64,000 nucleotides of DNA from Chryseobacterium aurantiacum. GTDB lineage: Bacteria; Bacteroidota; Bacteroidia; Flavobacteriales; Weeksellaceae. Positions 1-8,481 of this stretch are shown here, one piece after another. The notes below the pieces were generated by a model, which saw only the letters and a program-made list of their open reading frames with translations, was not told where the DNA came from and ran no database searches. The first letter of the stretch is position 1. Every line of letters starts with the position of its first letter. The stretch spans positions 1 through 64,000 of the forward strand of contig NZ_PXUE01000004.1 of NCBI RefSeq assembly GCF_003020585.1, written 5' to 3'. The translations under genes and the position numbers were made by a program.

Positions 1-53
1 GTGAATGTGGGTGGGTGTTCACAATCTATATTTATATATACGACATCTTCCAT

Positions 54-160
54 AGCCCTGATAGCAACGGTTACCCCGCAGCAGGGATCGGGAAGCGGGT
101 GGACCTGGATTGGGGACGCCTGGCGCGAGGAGTAGAAGTGAATAGCAGGATAAAGCTCCT
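54..160 (+). ncRNA. Structured intergenic RNA-like element (possible Flavo-1-type)
   Basis: The ends pair as two short helices: AGC 54-56 with GCT 155-157, and CCTG 57-60 with CAGG 146-149. Inside, ACCCCGC at 73-79 can pair with GCGGGT at 95-100. The stretch is far more GC-rich than its surroundings and has no good reading frame. The closing pattern (AGCCC..GATAGCA ... AGCAGGAT..AGCTCCT) resembles a structured element I know from flavobacterial intergenic regions, and may be the Rfam Flavo-1 motif. That name is from memory; the pairing is seen directly. Strand is inferred from the motif orientation. Confidence 0.5.
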
Positions 161-333
161 GAAAAGTTTTAGGACTTGAAAGTAGAAGTACTGGAGAATA
201 TGAATGTGGTGATAGGATATTATTATTGTCTACTAGGGATAAATATCGCATTCTTAATTTGTGATTCAGGTTTTCAACTATAATAATAGATGTAATAGTC
301 ATAAAAATCGGGGAACCTTTTTTTTTGATTGCT

Positions 334-341
334 TACATTTG
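334..341 (+). promoter_or_regulatory. -7 box of the M16 protease gene
   Basis: TACATTTG matches the Bacteroidetes TAnnTTTG consensus and lies about 30 bp before the ATG at 371. It lies inside the alternative TTG-started frame from 329, which argues against that start. No clear -33 TTG is visible. Confidence 0.45.
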
Positions 342-370
342 TATCACATTCTTATTCTACAAGGAATGAA

Positions 371-3250
371 ATGAGCTTATATATGACAGACAGAAGATAT
401 AAAGAAACGATTCATACAGATAACAATCAATACGAATATACTGCAGTAACACACGATGAGAATAAGGTAAGAGCCTATACATTGAAAAATGGTTTAAAGG
501 TTTTCCTTGCTCAAAATTTCGATGCACCAAGAATACAAACGTTTATTCCAGTGAGAACGGGGAGCAATAATGACCCTGCAGATAATACGGGGTTAGCTCA
601 TTATCTTGAACATATGATGTTCAAAGGTACCTCTAAGCTAGGTACTCAAAATTGGGAGAAAGAGAAAGTACTTCTTGATCAGATCTCAACGCTATTTGAA
701 GAACATAAAGCTGAACAAGATTCTGAAAAGAAAAAGGAAATCTATAAAAAGATTGATGAAGTTTCTCAGGAAGCCAGTCAATATGCCATTGCTAATGAGT
801 ATGACAAGGCTATTTCTTCACTTGGAGCGAGTGGAACTAATGCCCACACCTGGTTTGATGAAACGGTTTACAAAAATAATATTCCTAATAATGAACTTGA
901 AAAATGGCTTAAAGTAGAAAAAGACAGATTTTCTGAGATTGTACTTCGACTTTTCCATACTGAGCTGGAGTCTGTGTATGAGGAATTCAACAGAGCGCAG
1001 GATAATGACACAAGACTTGTCAACTATGAACTAATGGCAGCTCTTTTCCCTACTCACCCTAATGGACAACAAACTACGCTGGGCAATCCCGAGCATTTGA
1101 AAAACCCGTCTATGCAGGCCATCCATAAGTATTTTGATGAATATTATGTTCCTAATAATTATGCCATGGTTTTGGTGGGAGATCTTAATTTTGAGGAGAC
1201 CATCCAATTAGTTGATCAATATTTTGGAACTCTTCCCTATAAGGAGTTGCCGAAAAAAACACCAATTGTTGAAGAGCCTATTACCAAGATTGTAAAAAAG
1301 ACTGTAAAAAGTCCTACAACTCCAAGGGTTCAATTAGCCTGGAGAACTGACAGCTATGGAACCAGAGAAGCAATGCTTGCAGATGTTCTTGCCAACATTC
1401 TGAGCAACAGAGGTGAGGCAGGACTATTGGACCTTCACATCAACCAGACTCAAAAAATGCTTTGGGCACAGGCTTTCTCTGTAGGTTTAAAGCAATATGG
1501 TTATTTTTCCATTGTGGCTGTTCCCAAGGAAACCCAAACTCTGGAAGAAGCCACTGAAATGGTTTTAGCGGAAATTGATCTTGTAAAAAAAGGTGATTTC
1601 CCAGACTGGATGCTTCCTGCAATCATCAATGACTTTAAACTCCAAAGAATGAAAGGCCTTGAAACATCGGAGGGCCTTGCCACTACTCTTTATGACATTT
1701 ATATAAAAGGGAGAAGCTGGGAACAGGAACTGAATGAAATGGATGAGTATGCTAGCTTTACAAAAGAAGATATTATCAATTTTGCCAATGCTTTTTTCAA
1801 GGATAACTATATTGTTATTAATAAGGAGAAAGGGGTTAATGAAAGGTTAATAAGAGTTGAAAACCCAGGCATTACTCCTATTAAAATAAACCGTGATACA
1901 CAATCTGAGTTTTTAAAGGAGATATTATCTGAAAAAACGGAAGATATACAACCTGAATTTATCAACTATCAAAAAGAGATTACTACTGATGAAGCTAAGG
2001 GTAAGAAATTAAGCTTTGTAAGAAATAAATACAATGATATGGCCCAGGTACACTTTATATTTCCTTTTGGAAGTGATAATGATAGGGAGCTGGGAATTTC
2101 TACGCAATTACTGCAATATTTAGGAACTCATGATCTTTCTCCTGAGGATTTAAAAAAGGAATTTTTCAAAATCGGGGTAAGCAATAATTTTAAAACTTCC
2201 AATAATCAGTTGCTTATCTCTCTGAGTGGATTGGAGGAGAATATTGAAAAAGGAATTTCTCTTTTGCAGAACTGGATGTATAATGTACAGCCCAACCAGG
2301 AAATCTATCAGCAATTTGTAGGAACTGTTCTGGAAAACCGTCAGGCTATGAAGCGGGATAAAAACCGTATTATGACAGCACTCATCAATTATACCAAATT
2401 GGGAAGTACTTCACGATTTACGGATGTTATCTCTAAGGAAGAGCTTGAAGGCAGCAAAGCTGAAGTATTCACAGACCGTATGAAGTTGCTTTTCAAATAT
2501 CCTTATCAGGTTTTCTTTTATGGAAAGGATTTTGAAAGATTCAAAGGGTATATTGGCCAGTATATTGAGGAAGAAAGTCTTCAGATGCCGGAAGCCAGAC
2601 AATATCCTGAACCTGCTACAGGAGGAAACGTTTATTTTACAGACTATGACATGGTTCAGATGGAAATGAGTAAGATTGGAAAGGGAGATCTGGTTAATCC
2701 GTCTCATTTTGGAAAAATCAATGTTTTTAATGAATATTTTGGAAGAGGATTATCTTCAATTGTTTTCCAGGAGATCCGTGAAAGTAAAAGTCTTGCTTAT
2801 TCTGCCTACGTCTCCTACGCTGCCAATGCCGAATTAAAGCATCCGGATTATATTACAACTTATATAGGAACCCAGCCGGACAAGCTCATGATTGCTGTGG
2901 ACACGATGAATGAACTGATGAATGAACTTCCTGAGGTACCTATCCAATTTGAAAATGCTAAGAATGCAGCTCTGAAACAAATTGCATCAACCAGAGTTAT
3001 CAGAAACAATATTTTCTTCAATACTTTAAATCTCAAGAAACTGGGTATTTATCATGATTTCAGAAAAGATATTTATGAAGAGATCCAAAGTTTGACATTT
3101 GAAGATATCAAGAAGTTTTATCAAACAGAAATCAAGCCTGTACATTTCAATACAGCCATTATTGGTAAAAAGGAAAACCTTAACATGGAAGCTGTTGGAA
3201 AGATGGGAACATTTACAGAACTTAATCTAGAAGATATATTTGGGCATTAG
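371..3250 (+). CDS. M16 family (insulinase-type) zinc peptidase
   Basis: This is a 959-residue zinc peptidase with two M16 halves. The inverted zinc motif HYLEH is at about residues 77-81, with the third ligand probably the Glu in TELESVYEE near residue 198. A Lys/Glu-rich insertion separates them. The C-terminal half carries the inactive M16 domain typical of the family. I start it at ATG 371, preceded by AAGGA; the same frame is open upstream to a TTG at 329 but a promoter lies there. No signal peptide is visible from either start, so it may be cytoplasmic or its export signal is atypical. The family degrades peptides; the substrate is unknown. A terminator follows directly. Confidence 0.9.
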   Translation: MSLYMTDRRYKETIHTDNNQYEYTAVTHDENKVRAYTLKNGLKVFLAQNFDAPRIQTFIPVRTGSNNDPADNTGLAHYLEHMMFKGTSKLGTQNWEKEKVLLDQISTLFEEHKAEQDSEKKKEIYKKIDEVSQEASQYAIANEYDKAISSLGASGTNAHTWFDETVYKNNIPNNELEKWLKVEKDRFSEIVLRLFHTELESVYEEFNRAQDNDTRLVNYELMAALFPTHPNGQQTTLGNPEHLKNPSMQAIHKYFDEYYVPNNYAMVLVGDLNFEETIQLVDQYFGTLPYKELPKKTPIVEEPITKIVKKTVKSPTTPRVQLAWRTDSYGTREAMLADVLANILSNRGEAGLLDLHINQTQKMLWAQAFSVGLKQYGYFSIVAVPKETQTLEEATEMVLAEIDLVKKGDFPDWMLPAIINDFKLQRMKGLETSEGLATTLYDIYIKGRSWEQELNEMDEYASFTKEDIINFANAFFKDNYIVINKEKGVNERLIRVENPGITPIKINRDTQSEFLKEILSEKTEDIQPEFINYQKEITTDEAKGKKLSFVRNKYNDMAQVHFIFPFGSDNDRELGISTQLLQYLGTHDLSPEDLKKEFFKIGVSNNFKTSNNQLLISLSGLEENIEKGISLLQNWMYNVQPNQEIYQQFVGTVLENRQAMKRDKNRIMTALINYTKLGSTSRFTDVISKEELEGSKAEVFTDRMKLLFKYPYQVFFYGKDFERFKGYIGQYIEEESLQMPEARQYPEPATGGNVYFTDYDMVQMEMSKIGKGDLVNPSHFGKINVFNEYFGRGLSSIVFQEIRESKSLAYSAYVSYAANAELKHPDYITTYIGTQPDKLMIAVDTMNELMNELPEVPIQFENAKNAALKQIASTRVIRNNIFFNTLNLKKLGIYHDFRKDIYEEIQSLTFEDIKKFYQTEIKPVHFNTAIIGKKENLNMEAVGKMGTFTELNLEDIFGH

Positions 3251-3276
3251 AAAATGGCACCCATTAAAAACAAAAG

Positions 3277-3300
3277 ATCCCGGAATAACCGGGATTTTTT
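3277..3300 (+). terminator. Rho-independent terminator after the M16 gene
   Basis: ATCCCGG and CCGGGAT form a perfect 7-bp stem with an AATAA loop, followed by TTTTTT. Confidence 0.85.
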
Positions 3301-3305
3301 GTTGA

Positions 3306-3594
3306 TATTTAACAAACGAATTTTTTACAACTTCTCTGACATTCTTTTCTACATTTTGATAGGAATAGAAACCATAAATGGTATCAAAACTGATCTCTTC
3401 AAATCGCTTTTCTATTCTTTTTAATTTCAATCTGCGGGAAAGGAATTTTGTTTGGATAACTTCTCATTGTTGCAAAGTGCTTCATGGATGGGGATAAATA
3501 CAGGGTATCTCCTATTAAAAGACTTCCTTCTTCACTCATCCAGAGAATTTCAATAATTGAACTTCTTTCGAAATGCCCGCCAATATTATGGAGT
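3306..3594 (-). pseudogene. Decayed 3' fragment of an MBL-fold metallo-hydrolase
   Basis: Reading the minus strand from about 3585 gives HNIGGHFERSSIIEILW, then EEGSLLIGDTLYLSPS and MRSYPNKIPFPQIEI. This then shifts by one base at a TTTTT run (3418-3422 on the plus strand) into RIEKRFEEISFDTIYG and a C-terminal helix. The pieces resemble the C-terminal half of flavobacterial MBL-fold hydrolases (GGHF metal-binding His, GDTL). The N-terminal half with the HxHxDH motif is absent, so this is a relic with both truncation and frameshift. Family assignment comes from motif recognition only. Confidence 0.55.
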
Positions 3595-3651
3595 ATTAAT
3601 TGAAATCTTAAATATCTTTTTTAATTTCAATAGGTTACAAGGCATCCCTAA

Positions 3652-3688
3652 AACAAAAAACCTATTTAATTTTTGATTAAATAGGTTT
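3652..3688 (-). terminator. Terminator of the S46 peptidase gene
   Basis: AAACCTATTTAAT (3658-3670) pairs with ATTAAATAGGTTT (3676-3688). On the minus strand the stem is followed by a T-rich run, downstream of the minus-strand peptidase gene. Confidence 0.75.
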
Positions 3689-3698
3689 CTGTAATTAT

Positions 3699-5837
3699 TT
3701 ATTTGATCACTTTCATTTCATCAACTAGCCATTTTGAATCGGCAAATTTCTCAATGATGAAAAGGATATATTTTGTATCTACCATAATGTTTCTACTGAA
3801 ACGAGGATCGTAGTTAATATCACTCATAGTTCCCTCCCACTGCCTGTCGAAGTTCAATCCTACCAGATTTCCATTCGCATCCAGGGCCGGACTTCCTGAG
3901 TTTCCTCCTGTAGTATGGTTGGTTGCAGTAAACCCAACAGGAACATCACCAGTTTTGTCTTTATAGATTCCGAAATCTTTTTTATTGTAAAGTTCAATCA
4001 GCTTCTTAGGAACATCAAATTCATAATCTCCCGGAACATATTTTTCCATTACTCCAGCCAGGTGAGTCTGATAACCGTAAGAAACTGCATCTCTTGGAGC
4101 AGATCCTTTTACTTTACCATACGTTACACGAAGGGTTGAATTTGCATCCGGGAAGAATTTTCTGTCTTTATCAGTTTCCATCTGCTGAGCCATAAACTTC
4201 TTCTGCATAGCATCAATTTTTGCCTGAAGTGAAGAAAATTGAGGATCAGCGGTCTTCGTATAGGTTTCTTTCATGGAAACATACAATTGATAAATAGGAT
4301 CTTTCTTTAATGTTTTGATCAGCTTATCCTGATTAGAGAATGCTTTATCAATATCTGTAGTTAAGGTCCCTCCATTTACAGCAGTTCTTCCTGAGATGAT
4401 AGAGTTTTTAGACATCTCTTCCACTACAGGAATATTTGCATTTTCATCTTTATATTTGTTGAAACCTGCAGGTAAAAACTGTGGTGCCGTTTTATTGGCA
4501 TATAAAGCTAATAATTTTGCTGTTACTCTTGCATCCAGTTCTGCACTGTAGTCCTTATAGAAAGAAGTTAGCTTTGTTTTTAGCTTTGTAAGTTCTTTCT
4601 CATCCATTCTGCCTGCTTCTACGGAAGCTACAAAATCATAATAGTCTCCTGCCAGCTTTAATGTCTCTGCATTTTTTACCACTTCTGTATAGTAAGCATT
4701 GTTTAATGCATAAGGAGCCTGATCATTGTAAAGTTTGTTCAATTGATCTAAAGTAGTCTTGATTTCAGGATTTTTAGAAACTAAAGAACCTTCATACATT
4801 ACTTTTTTCTCAACAGCATTGGATTTCTTTAATCCTTCTACTTCACCGATCCATTTTTTCCAGTAATTGGCAACAGAGGCATACTTTGAAGCATATTTAA
4901 TACGTGTTTCACTATCTACACGCATTTTTTCATCCAATGTCTTTAAAGCTACATCACGTACAGCAATTCTTGCAGGATCAATATCTTTCATAATCTTCTC
5001 TACCGCTATTGCAGGAAGATATTCTGTAGTTTTTCCAGGGAAACCGAATACAAATGTAAAATCGTTTTCGTTTTTATCCTTTATAGAAACCGGTAAATAA
5101 TGCTTTGGAACGTAAGGTACATTGTCTTTGGAATATTCTGCAGGCTTATTGTTTTTGTCTGCATAGATTCTGAACATTGAGAAATCTCCCGTATGTCTAG
5201 GCCAAACCCAGTTATCAGTATCACTTCCGAACTTCCCTATGCTTTGAGGCGGTGCCCCTACAAGACGGATGTCCTTATAGGTTTCTATGGTGTAAGCGTA
5301 GTACTTGTTTCCATAGTACATTGGCTTTACCATGATGGACTGATAAGATTCAATTTTCTGAGAGTTTTTATACACCTCAATATTGTTATTGATTCTTTTG
5401 GTAAGTTCAGGTTCTGTAAGGTTATCTGTTCCTTCCAATACCTGGTCTGTAGCTTCTTTTATATCTACAATAAAGTCTACTTTCACTCCTGGATTAGGAA
5501 GTTCACCATTGGTATTTTTAGCCCAGAATCCGTTTGAAAGAAGATCGTTCTGAACGGTAGAGTGTGCCTGAATCTGACCATAACCACAGTGGTGATTGGT
5601 CAACAACAATCCTTTTGGAGAAATAATTTCCGCGGTACATCCACCGTTAAACTGCACTACAGCATCCTTAATGCTTGGCTTCTGAGGATTGAAAATATCC
5701 TTAGCAGAGATTTTCATTCCCAGATCCTTCATTTCCTTTTCATTCAGTTCTGTAGGAATCCACATTCCTCCATATTGTTGTGCAAATGCCATTGCAGCCG
5801 GCAAAAGAAATACGGATAAAAGTATCTTTTTTGTCAT
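3699..5837 (-). CDS. dpp11: S46 family dipeptidyl-peptidase, DPP11-like
   Basis: This is a 712-residue exported serine peptidase that cleaves dipeptides from oligopeptide N-termini, probably in the periplasm. The signal peptide is residues 1-20, ending in AMAFAQ. Catalytic residues read as His83 (LLTNHHCGYG), Asp218 (RHTGDFS) and Ser647 (GGNSGSPALD). Residue 665 in GLNFDRQWEG is Arg. In the family this S1 position is Arg in DPP11 (Asp/Glu specificity) and Gly in DPP7, so acidic P1 preference is predicted. I chose ATG at 5837 over a TTG two codons upstream because it begins the signal peptide (MTKKILL). Length fits the family (about 720). Confidence 0.9.
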   Translation of the reverse strand: MTKKILLSVFLLPAAMAFAQQYGGMWIPTELNEKEMKDLGMKISAKDIFNPQKPSIKDAVVQFNGGCTAEIISPKGLLLTNHHCGYGQIQAHSTVQNDLLSNGFWAKNTNGELPNPGVKVDFIVDIKEATDQVLEGTDNLTEPELTKRINNNIEVYKNSQKIESYQSIMVKPMYYGNKYYAYTIETYKDIRLVGAPPQSIGKFGSDTDNWVWPRHTGDFSMFRIYADKNNKPAEYSKDNVPYVPKHYLPVSIKDKNENDFTFVFGFPGKTTEYLPAIAVEKIMKDIDPARIAVRDVALKTLDEKMRVDSETRIKYASKYASVANYWKKWIGEVEGLKKSNAVEKKVMYEGSLVSKNPEIKTTLDQLNKLYNDQAPYALNNAYYTEVVKNAETLKLAGDYYDFVASVEAGRMDEKELTKLKTKLTSFYKDYSAELDARVTAKLLALYANKTAPQFLPAGFNKYKDENANIPVVEEMSKNSIISGRTAVNGGTLTTDIDKAFSNQDKLIKTLKKDPIYQLYVSMKETYTKTADPQFSSLQAKIDAMQKKFMAQQMETDKDRKFFPDANSTLRVTYGKVKGSAPRDAVSYGYQTHLAGVMEKYVPGDYEFDVPKKLIELYNKKDFGIYKDKTGDVPVGFTATNHTTGGNSGSPALDANGNLVGLNFDRQWEGTMSDINYDPRFSRNIMVDTKYILFIIEKFADSKWLVDEMKVIK

Positions 5838-6178
5838 AATCAAAATTTTGCCCGAATTTACGAAGAAAAATAGGAATAGTCCCCATAAAACGCCCGTAAA
5901 AGTTGATATAAGTATTTTGTATGATATAAAATATGCAATGTATTAATAAATATAGAAGTAAAAGGTTCGGAATTAGAATTCCTCCCAATAATTTTAAGAT
6001 ATATAATCAACATCTTTGCGTTACAATTTTGACTGTAAGCATTAGATGTCCTTTTCAAGGCTTTGAAAGTCTATTTCGGGGTTTTATTTATTTTTAATTC
6101 ACGGTCCTTTTTTTCTATTTCATTGGCTTAGTTTTTGTTTATGGCTAGTCAGTTTAATATTTAAATCAACTATTTATT
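5838..6178. other. Divergent intergenic region, 341 bp
   Basis: AT-rich spacer between the divergent peptidase and lipoprotein genes, so it should hold both promoters. A partial -7 match (ATCTTTGC, near 6011) is the best candidate for the plus-strand gene. I see no ORF or strong repeat in it. Confidence 0.4.
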
Positions 6179-6664
6179 ATGATGAAAAACAAAATGTTTA
6201 TTTTGGGACTAGGAGCAGCTTTGTTTCTAGCTTCTTGTTCTAAAAAGGAAACAGTTGAAACCTCTGGCACCTCTACAGACTCTGCAACGGCCGTTCAGCC
6301 AGTAGCAGACAGCATCACAAAAGCGACCCCCACAGCGGCTGGTGACACTTCAGAAAATGCTCTTGACTGGAATGGTACCTATGAAGCAGTAGTTCCTTGT
6401 GCAGACTGTCCGGGAATCAAGACTTCATTAACCTTGAATGATGATAAAACATTCAGCATTACTGAGGAATACCTTGAAAGAAATTCTAAGAACCAGGATA
6501 AAGGATCTTTCACATGGGATACTACGGGAAGTATTATTACTTTAAAAGGAAAAACGGCAAACTATAAATATAAGGTGGGTGAAAATATGCTTATCCAACT
6601 GGATATGGACGGCAAGGAAATTGACGGTCCAAACAAAGATTTGTATGTATTCAAGAAGAAATAA
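6179..6664 (+). CDS. NlpE-like copper-resistance/stress lipoprotein
   Basis: A 161-residue lipoprotein with signal peptide and lipobox LASC near residue 20, then a Ser/Thr/Ala-rich linker of about 60 residues. A small beta-barrel domain starts at WNGTYEAVVPCADCPGI. The CxxC in that segment is typical of the NlpE N-terminal domain, linked in enterobacteria to copper tolerance and surface sensing. The enterobacterial C-terminal OB domain is missing, as is common in Bacteroidetes. It is monocistronic, ending in a strong bidirectional terminator. Role in this organism is inferred from the family only. Confidence 0.8.
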   Translation: MMKNKMFILGLGAALFLASCSKKETVETSGTSTDSATAVQPVADSITKATPTAAGDTSENALDWNGTYEAVVPCADCPGIKTSLTLNDDKTFSITEEYLERNSKNQDKGSFTWDTTGSIITLKGKTANYKYKVGENMLIQLDMDGKEIDGPNKDLYVFKKK

Positions 6665-6666
6665 AA

Positions 6667-6690
6667 ATAAAGGCTTAGGCCTTTATTTTT
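6667..6690. terminator. Bidirectional terminator
   Basis: ATAAAGGC (6667-6674) and GCCTTTAT (6679-6686) form a perfect stem with loop TTAG, flanked by A-rich and T-rich runs, between two convergent genes. Confidence 0.8.
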
Positions 6691-6700
6691 TTGCTTTATT

Positions 6701-7348
6701 TTAAAATTGATAAGCAATTATTTTAGGATCCTCCATCAGGCACCTAATCACTTCCTCATGATGATTATTTTTTCCTGTAAGTCTCCAGGTAACGGTTAAA
6801 TTCCCTTGTGTATACTGTTGTTTTATCATCAAATATTTTAAATGATGGTCTTTGAAAATAGTTTCACAATGTTTAAACCCTATTGAATCTGTTACGGCAA
6901 TTTTATATTCCCTTACCTTATTATAGTTATCAATGAAGCTTTGAAGATAGGTTAATGCACTCAGAACAATCAATACCAAAGCTGTTCCTAAAAGTGAAAA
7001 ATAGACATATCCTGAGCCTACGGCCATTCCTATTGAAGCTGTAGCCCAGATGGTAGTTGCTGTGGTAATTCCCTCAATTTTATTTTCTCCTTTAAATATT
7101 ACTCCTGCTCCTAAAAACCCTATTCCCGTGATAATATTCGCTGCTAACCGATCCGGATTGTCTACTCCGATTTTGATGGAAAGTATGGTAAACAGACAGG
7201 AACCAAAACATACCAAAATGAAAGTACGAAGCCCCGCAGATTTGTTACGGTATTCTCGTTCAGCCCCGATCAGTAATCCCAGAATTACGGAGATAAAAAT
7301 AAGAAGCAGTTCATTTTTGACTGTATAATGGTCCTGAAGAAATTCCAT
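6701..7348 (-). CDS. MgtC/SapB family inner-membrane protein
   Basis: A 215-residue membrane protein. The N-terminal part has four to five hydrophobic segments with the family signatures GLLIGAEREYRNKSAGLRT and ITGIGFLGAGVIF. The last 70 residues or so form a soluble ACT-like tail (REYKIAVTDSIGFKHC onward). MgtC proteins are linked to magnesium homeostasis and survival at low Mg2+, often by modulating P-type ATPase or ATP synthase. The start ATG at 7348 is followed by a short polar stretch. A weak -7-like TAAATTTA lies at 7372-7379 on the minus strand. No operon partner. Confidence 0.85.
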   Translation of the reverse strand: MEFLQDHYTVKNELLLIFISVILGLLIGAEREYRNKSAGLRTFILVCFGSCLFTILSIKIGVDNPDRLAANIITGIGFLGAGVIFKGENKIEGITTATTIWATASIGMAVGSGYVYFSLLGTALVLIVLSALTYLQSFIDNYNKVREYKIAVTDSIGFKHCETIFKDHHLKYLMIKQQYTQGNLTVTWRLTGKNNHHEEVIRCLMEDPKIIAYQF

Positions 7349-7548
7349 TTTTAAATATTTTAACCTAAGAATAAATTTACAATAAAAAATTTTACAGAAC
7401 TATTTTTCATTTCCAGACTTTATACGGTTATGAAAAAATTGATTTCAAGAAAAAACTTTTGTAATATTACATTTCAAATAAAAAAGCAGGTACTGAACTT
7501 GCATTTTTAAGGACAAATAGAGAATTCAGAAATTAACAAAAATAAATT

Positions 7549-7947
7549 ATGGACAAAGAAACTTCTCACTTCTGGCTGGGATATTTTAAAAATGAAGATG
7601 ACTTTTATGAATTTGTAGAAGAGGATGAAAATTATTACCTGGAAGAGGAAAATGATGATCAGTACGTTTCAAAATTTGCAGAATCTCAGGGAATCAAATG
7701 GTTTGACGATGATTTTATAGAATATGGATTTGAAGATGAAAGATTAGGACTTTACGAAAAGTTTTCAGAGTATTCTTATGCAGATCAATGGCTTCCAATC
7801 CTTGAGGAAAAACTTAATAAAATGGGGTTAGATACCCCTGTAAATACGATCGTTTTTGCCAGTAGATTTGTTATTCCTAATCCTGTTTCTGTAGACGGGG
7901 AAGAAAACAAATTGTATTATGTTGGCGAAATTGAGTTTGATGTTTAA
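7549..7947 (+). CDS. Probable Imm22-family immunity protein (orphan)
   Basis: A 132-residue soluble, very acidic protein (many Asp/Glu), with FWLGYFKNEDDFYEFV at the N-terminus and a central WFDDDF motif. This layout resembles the Imm22 (DUF4284) family of polymorphic-toxin immunity proteins; the match is from memory. No toxin gene lies beside it, although the T6SS island starts 4.5 kb away. It sits alone between its own promoter region and a terminator. It could be an orphan immunity gene against toxins from neighbouring cells. Confidence 0.5.
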   Translation: MDKETSHFWLGYFKNEDDFYEFVEEDENYYLEEENDDQYVSKFAESQGIKWFDDDFIEYGFEDERLGLYEKFSEYSYADQWLPILEEKLNKMGLDTPVNTIVFASRFVIPNPVSVDGEENKLYYVGEIEFDV

Positions 7948-7967
7948 ATAACATCACAAAAATTAAA

Positions 7968-8006
7968 AACCTGGTTGTATTTTTCTATTATAGCCAGGTT
8001 TTTTTA
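7968..8006 (+). terminator. Terminator after the Imm22-like gene
   Basis: AACCTGG (7968-7974) pairs with CCAGGTT (7994-8000), followed by TTTTTT. The 19-nt loop is longer than usual. Confidence 0.7.
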
Positions 8007-8041
8007 TCTAAAATAAAACCTTTCTCTCAAATTAATACACC

Positions 8042-8353
8042 ATGGCTAGCGCAAAAAAGGGACTTAGAAAGATTATTGTTGCTGATGATGTTTTTTATTG
8101 GAAAATAAGAAAGAAGATTTCACACAATGAAAAACATAATATTGAATATGAAATTCCTGTACAACATGAAAACGATGGACAAATTCTTCTAATCAATATT
8201 GGTTTTTGTAGGTCTGAATCTTATGGGCTAGAATCTATGGAAATCACTCCCAGTCTTATCAAATCCAAAATAACTGAAGCCATAGAACTTGGCTGGAAAT
8301 ATCATAAACAGGGAAAGCCTGTAAAACTGATCAACAAGGGGTTATTTTTTTGA
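8042..8353 (+). CDS. Small conserved-looking protein of unknown function
   Basis: A 103-residue protein I do not recognise by name. It is soluble, basic at the N-terminus (ASAKKGLRK), and has the segment YWKIRKKISHNEKHNIEYEIPV and a C-terminal stretch in which a TP..I..AIELGWKYHKQGKP pattern is visible. Proteins with this 'W-R-x-K ... ITPxxI..AI..GW' layout occur singly in many bacteria without known function. It has terminators on both sides and no operon partner. Confidence 0.65.
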   Translation: MASAKKGLRKIIVADDVFYWKIRKKISHNEKHNIEYEIPVQHENDGQILLINIGFCRSESYGLESMEITPSLIKSKITEAIELGWKYHKQGKPVKLINKGLFF

Positions 8354-8420
8354 TAGAAATATGATGATTTTAAAACAAAAAACTATTATACTGTTTTATT
8401 TTCCTTTTACATTAAAAAAA

Positions 8421-8448
8421 AACTTCCGCTCGTAAGCAGAAGTTTTTT
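8421..8448. terminator. Terminator between convergent genes
   Basis: AACTTC..GC pairs with GC.GAAGTT around loop TCGTAA; A-run on the left and T-run on the right make it usable on both strands. It serves polA (minus strand) and the small gene ending at 8353. Confidence 0.7.
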
Positions 8449-8481
8449 TCATTCAAAGATAAATTTGAAAGTATATTTTTA

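Noticed and set aside
329..370. N-terminal extension of the M16 protein from a TTG at 329
   Set aside because: Promoter-like TACATTTG lies inside, no RBS, and an ATG with AAGGA follows at 371.
3227..3430. 67-residue minus-strand ORF overlapping the M16 3' end as a gene
   Set aside because: It is the shifted half of a decayed MBL-fold gene and runs through the terminator.
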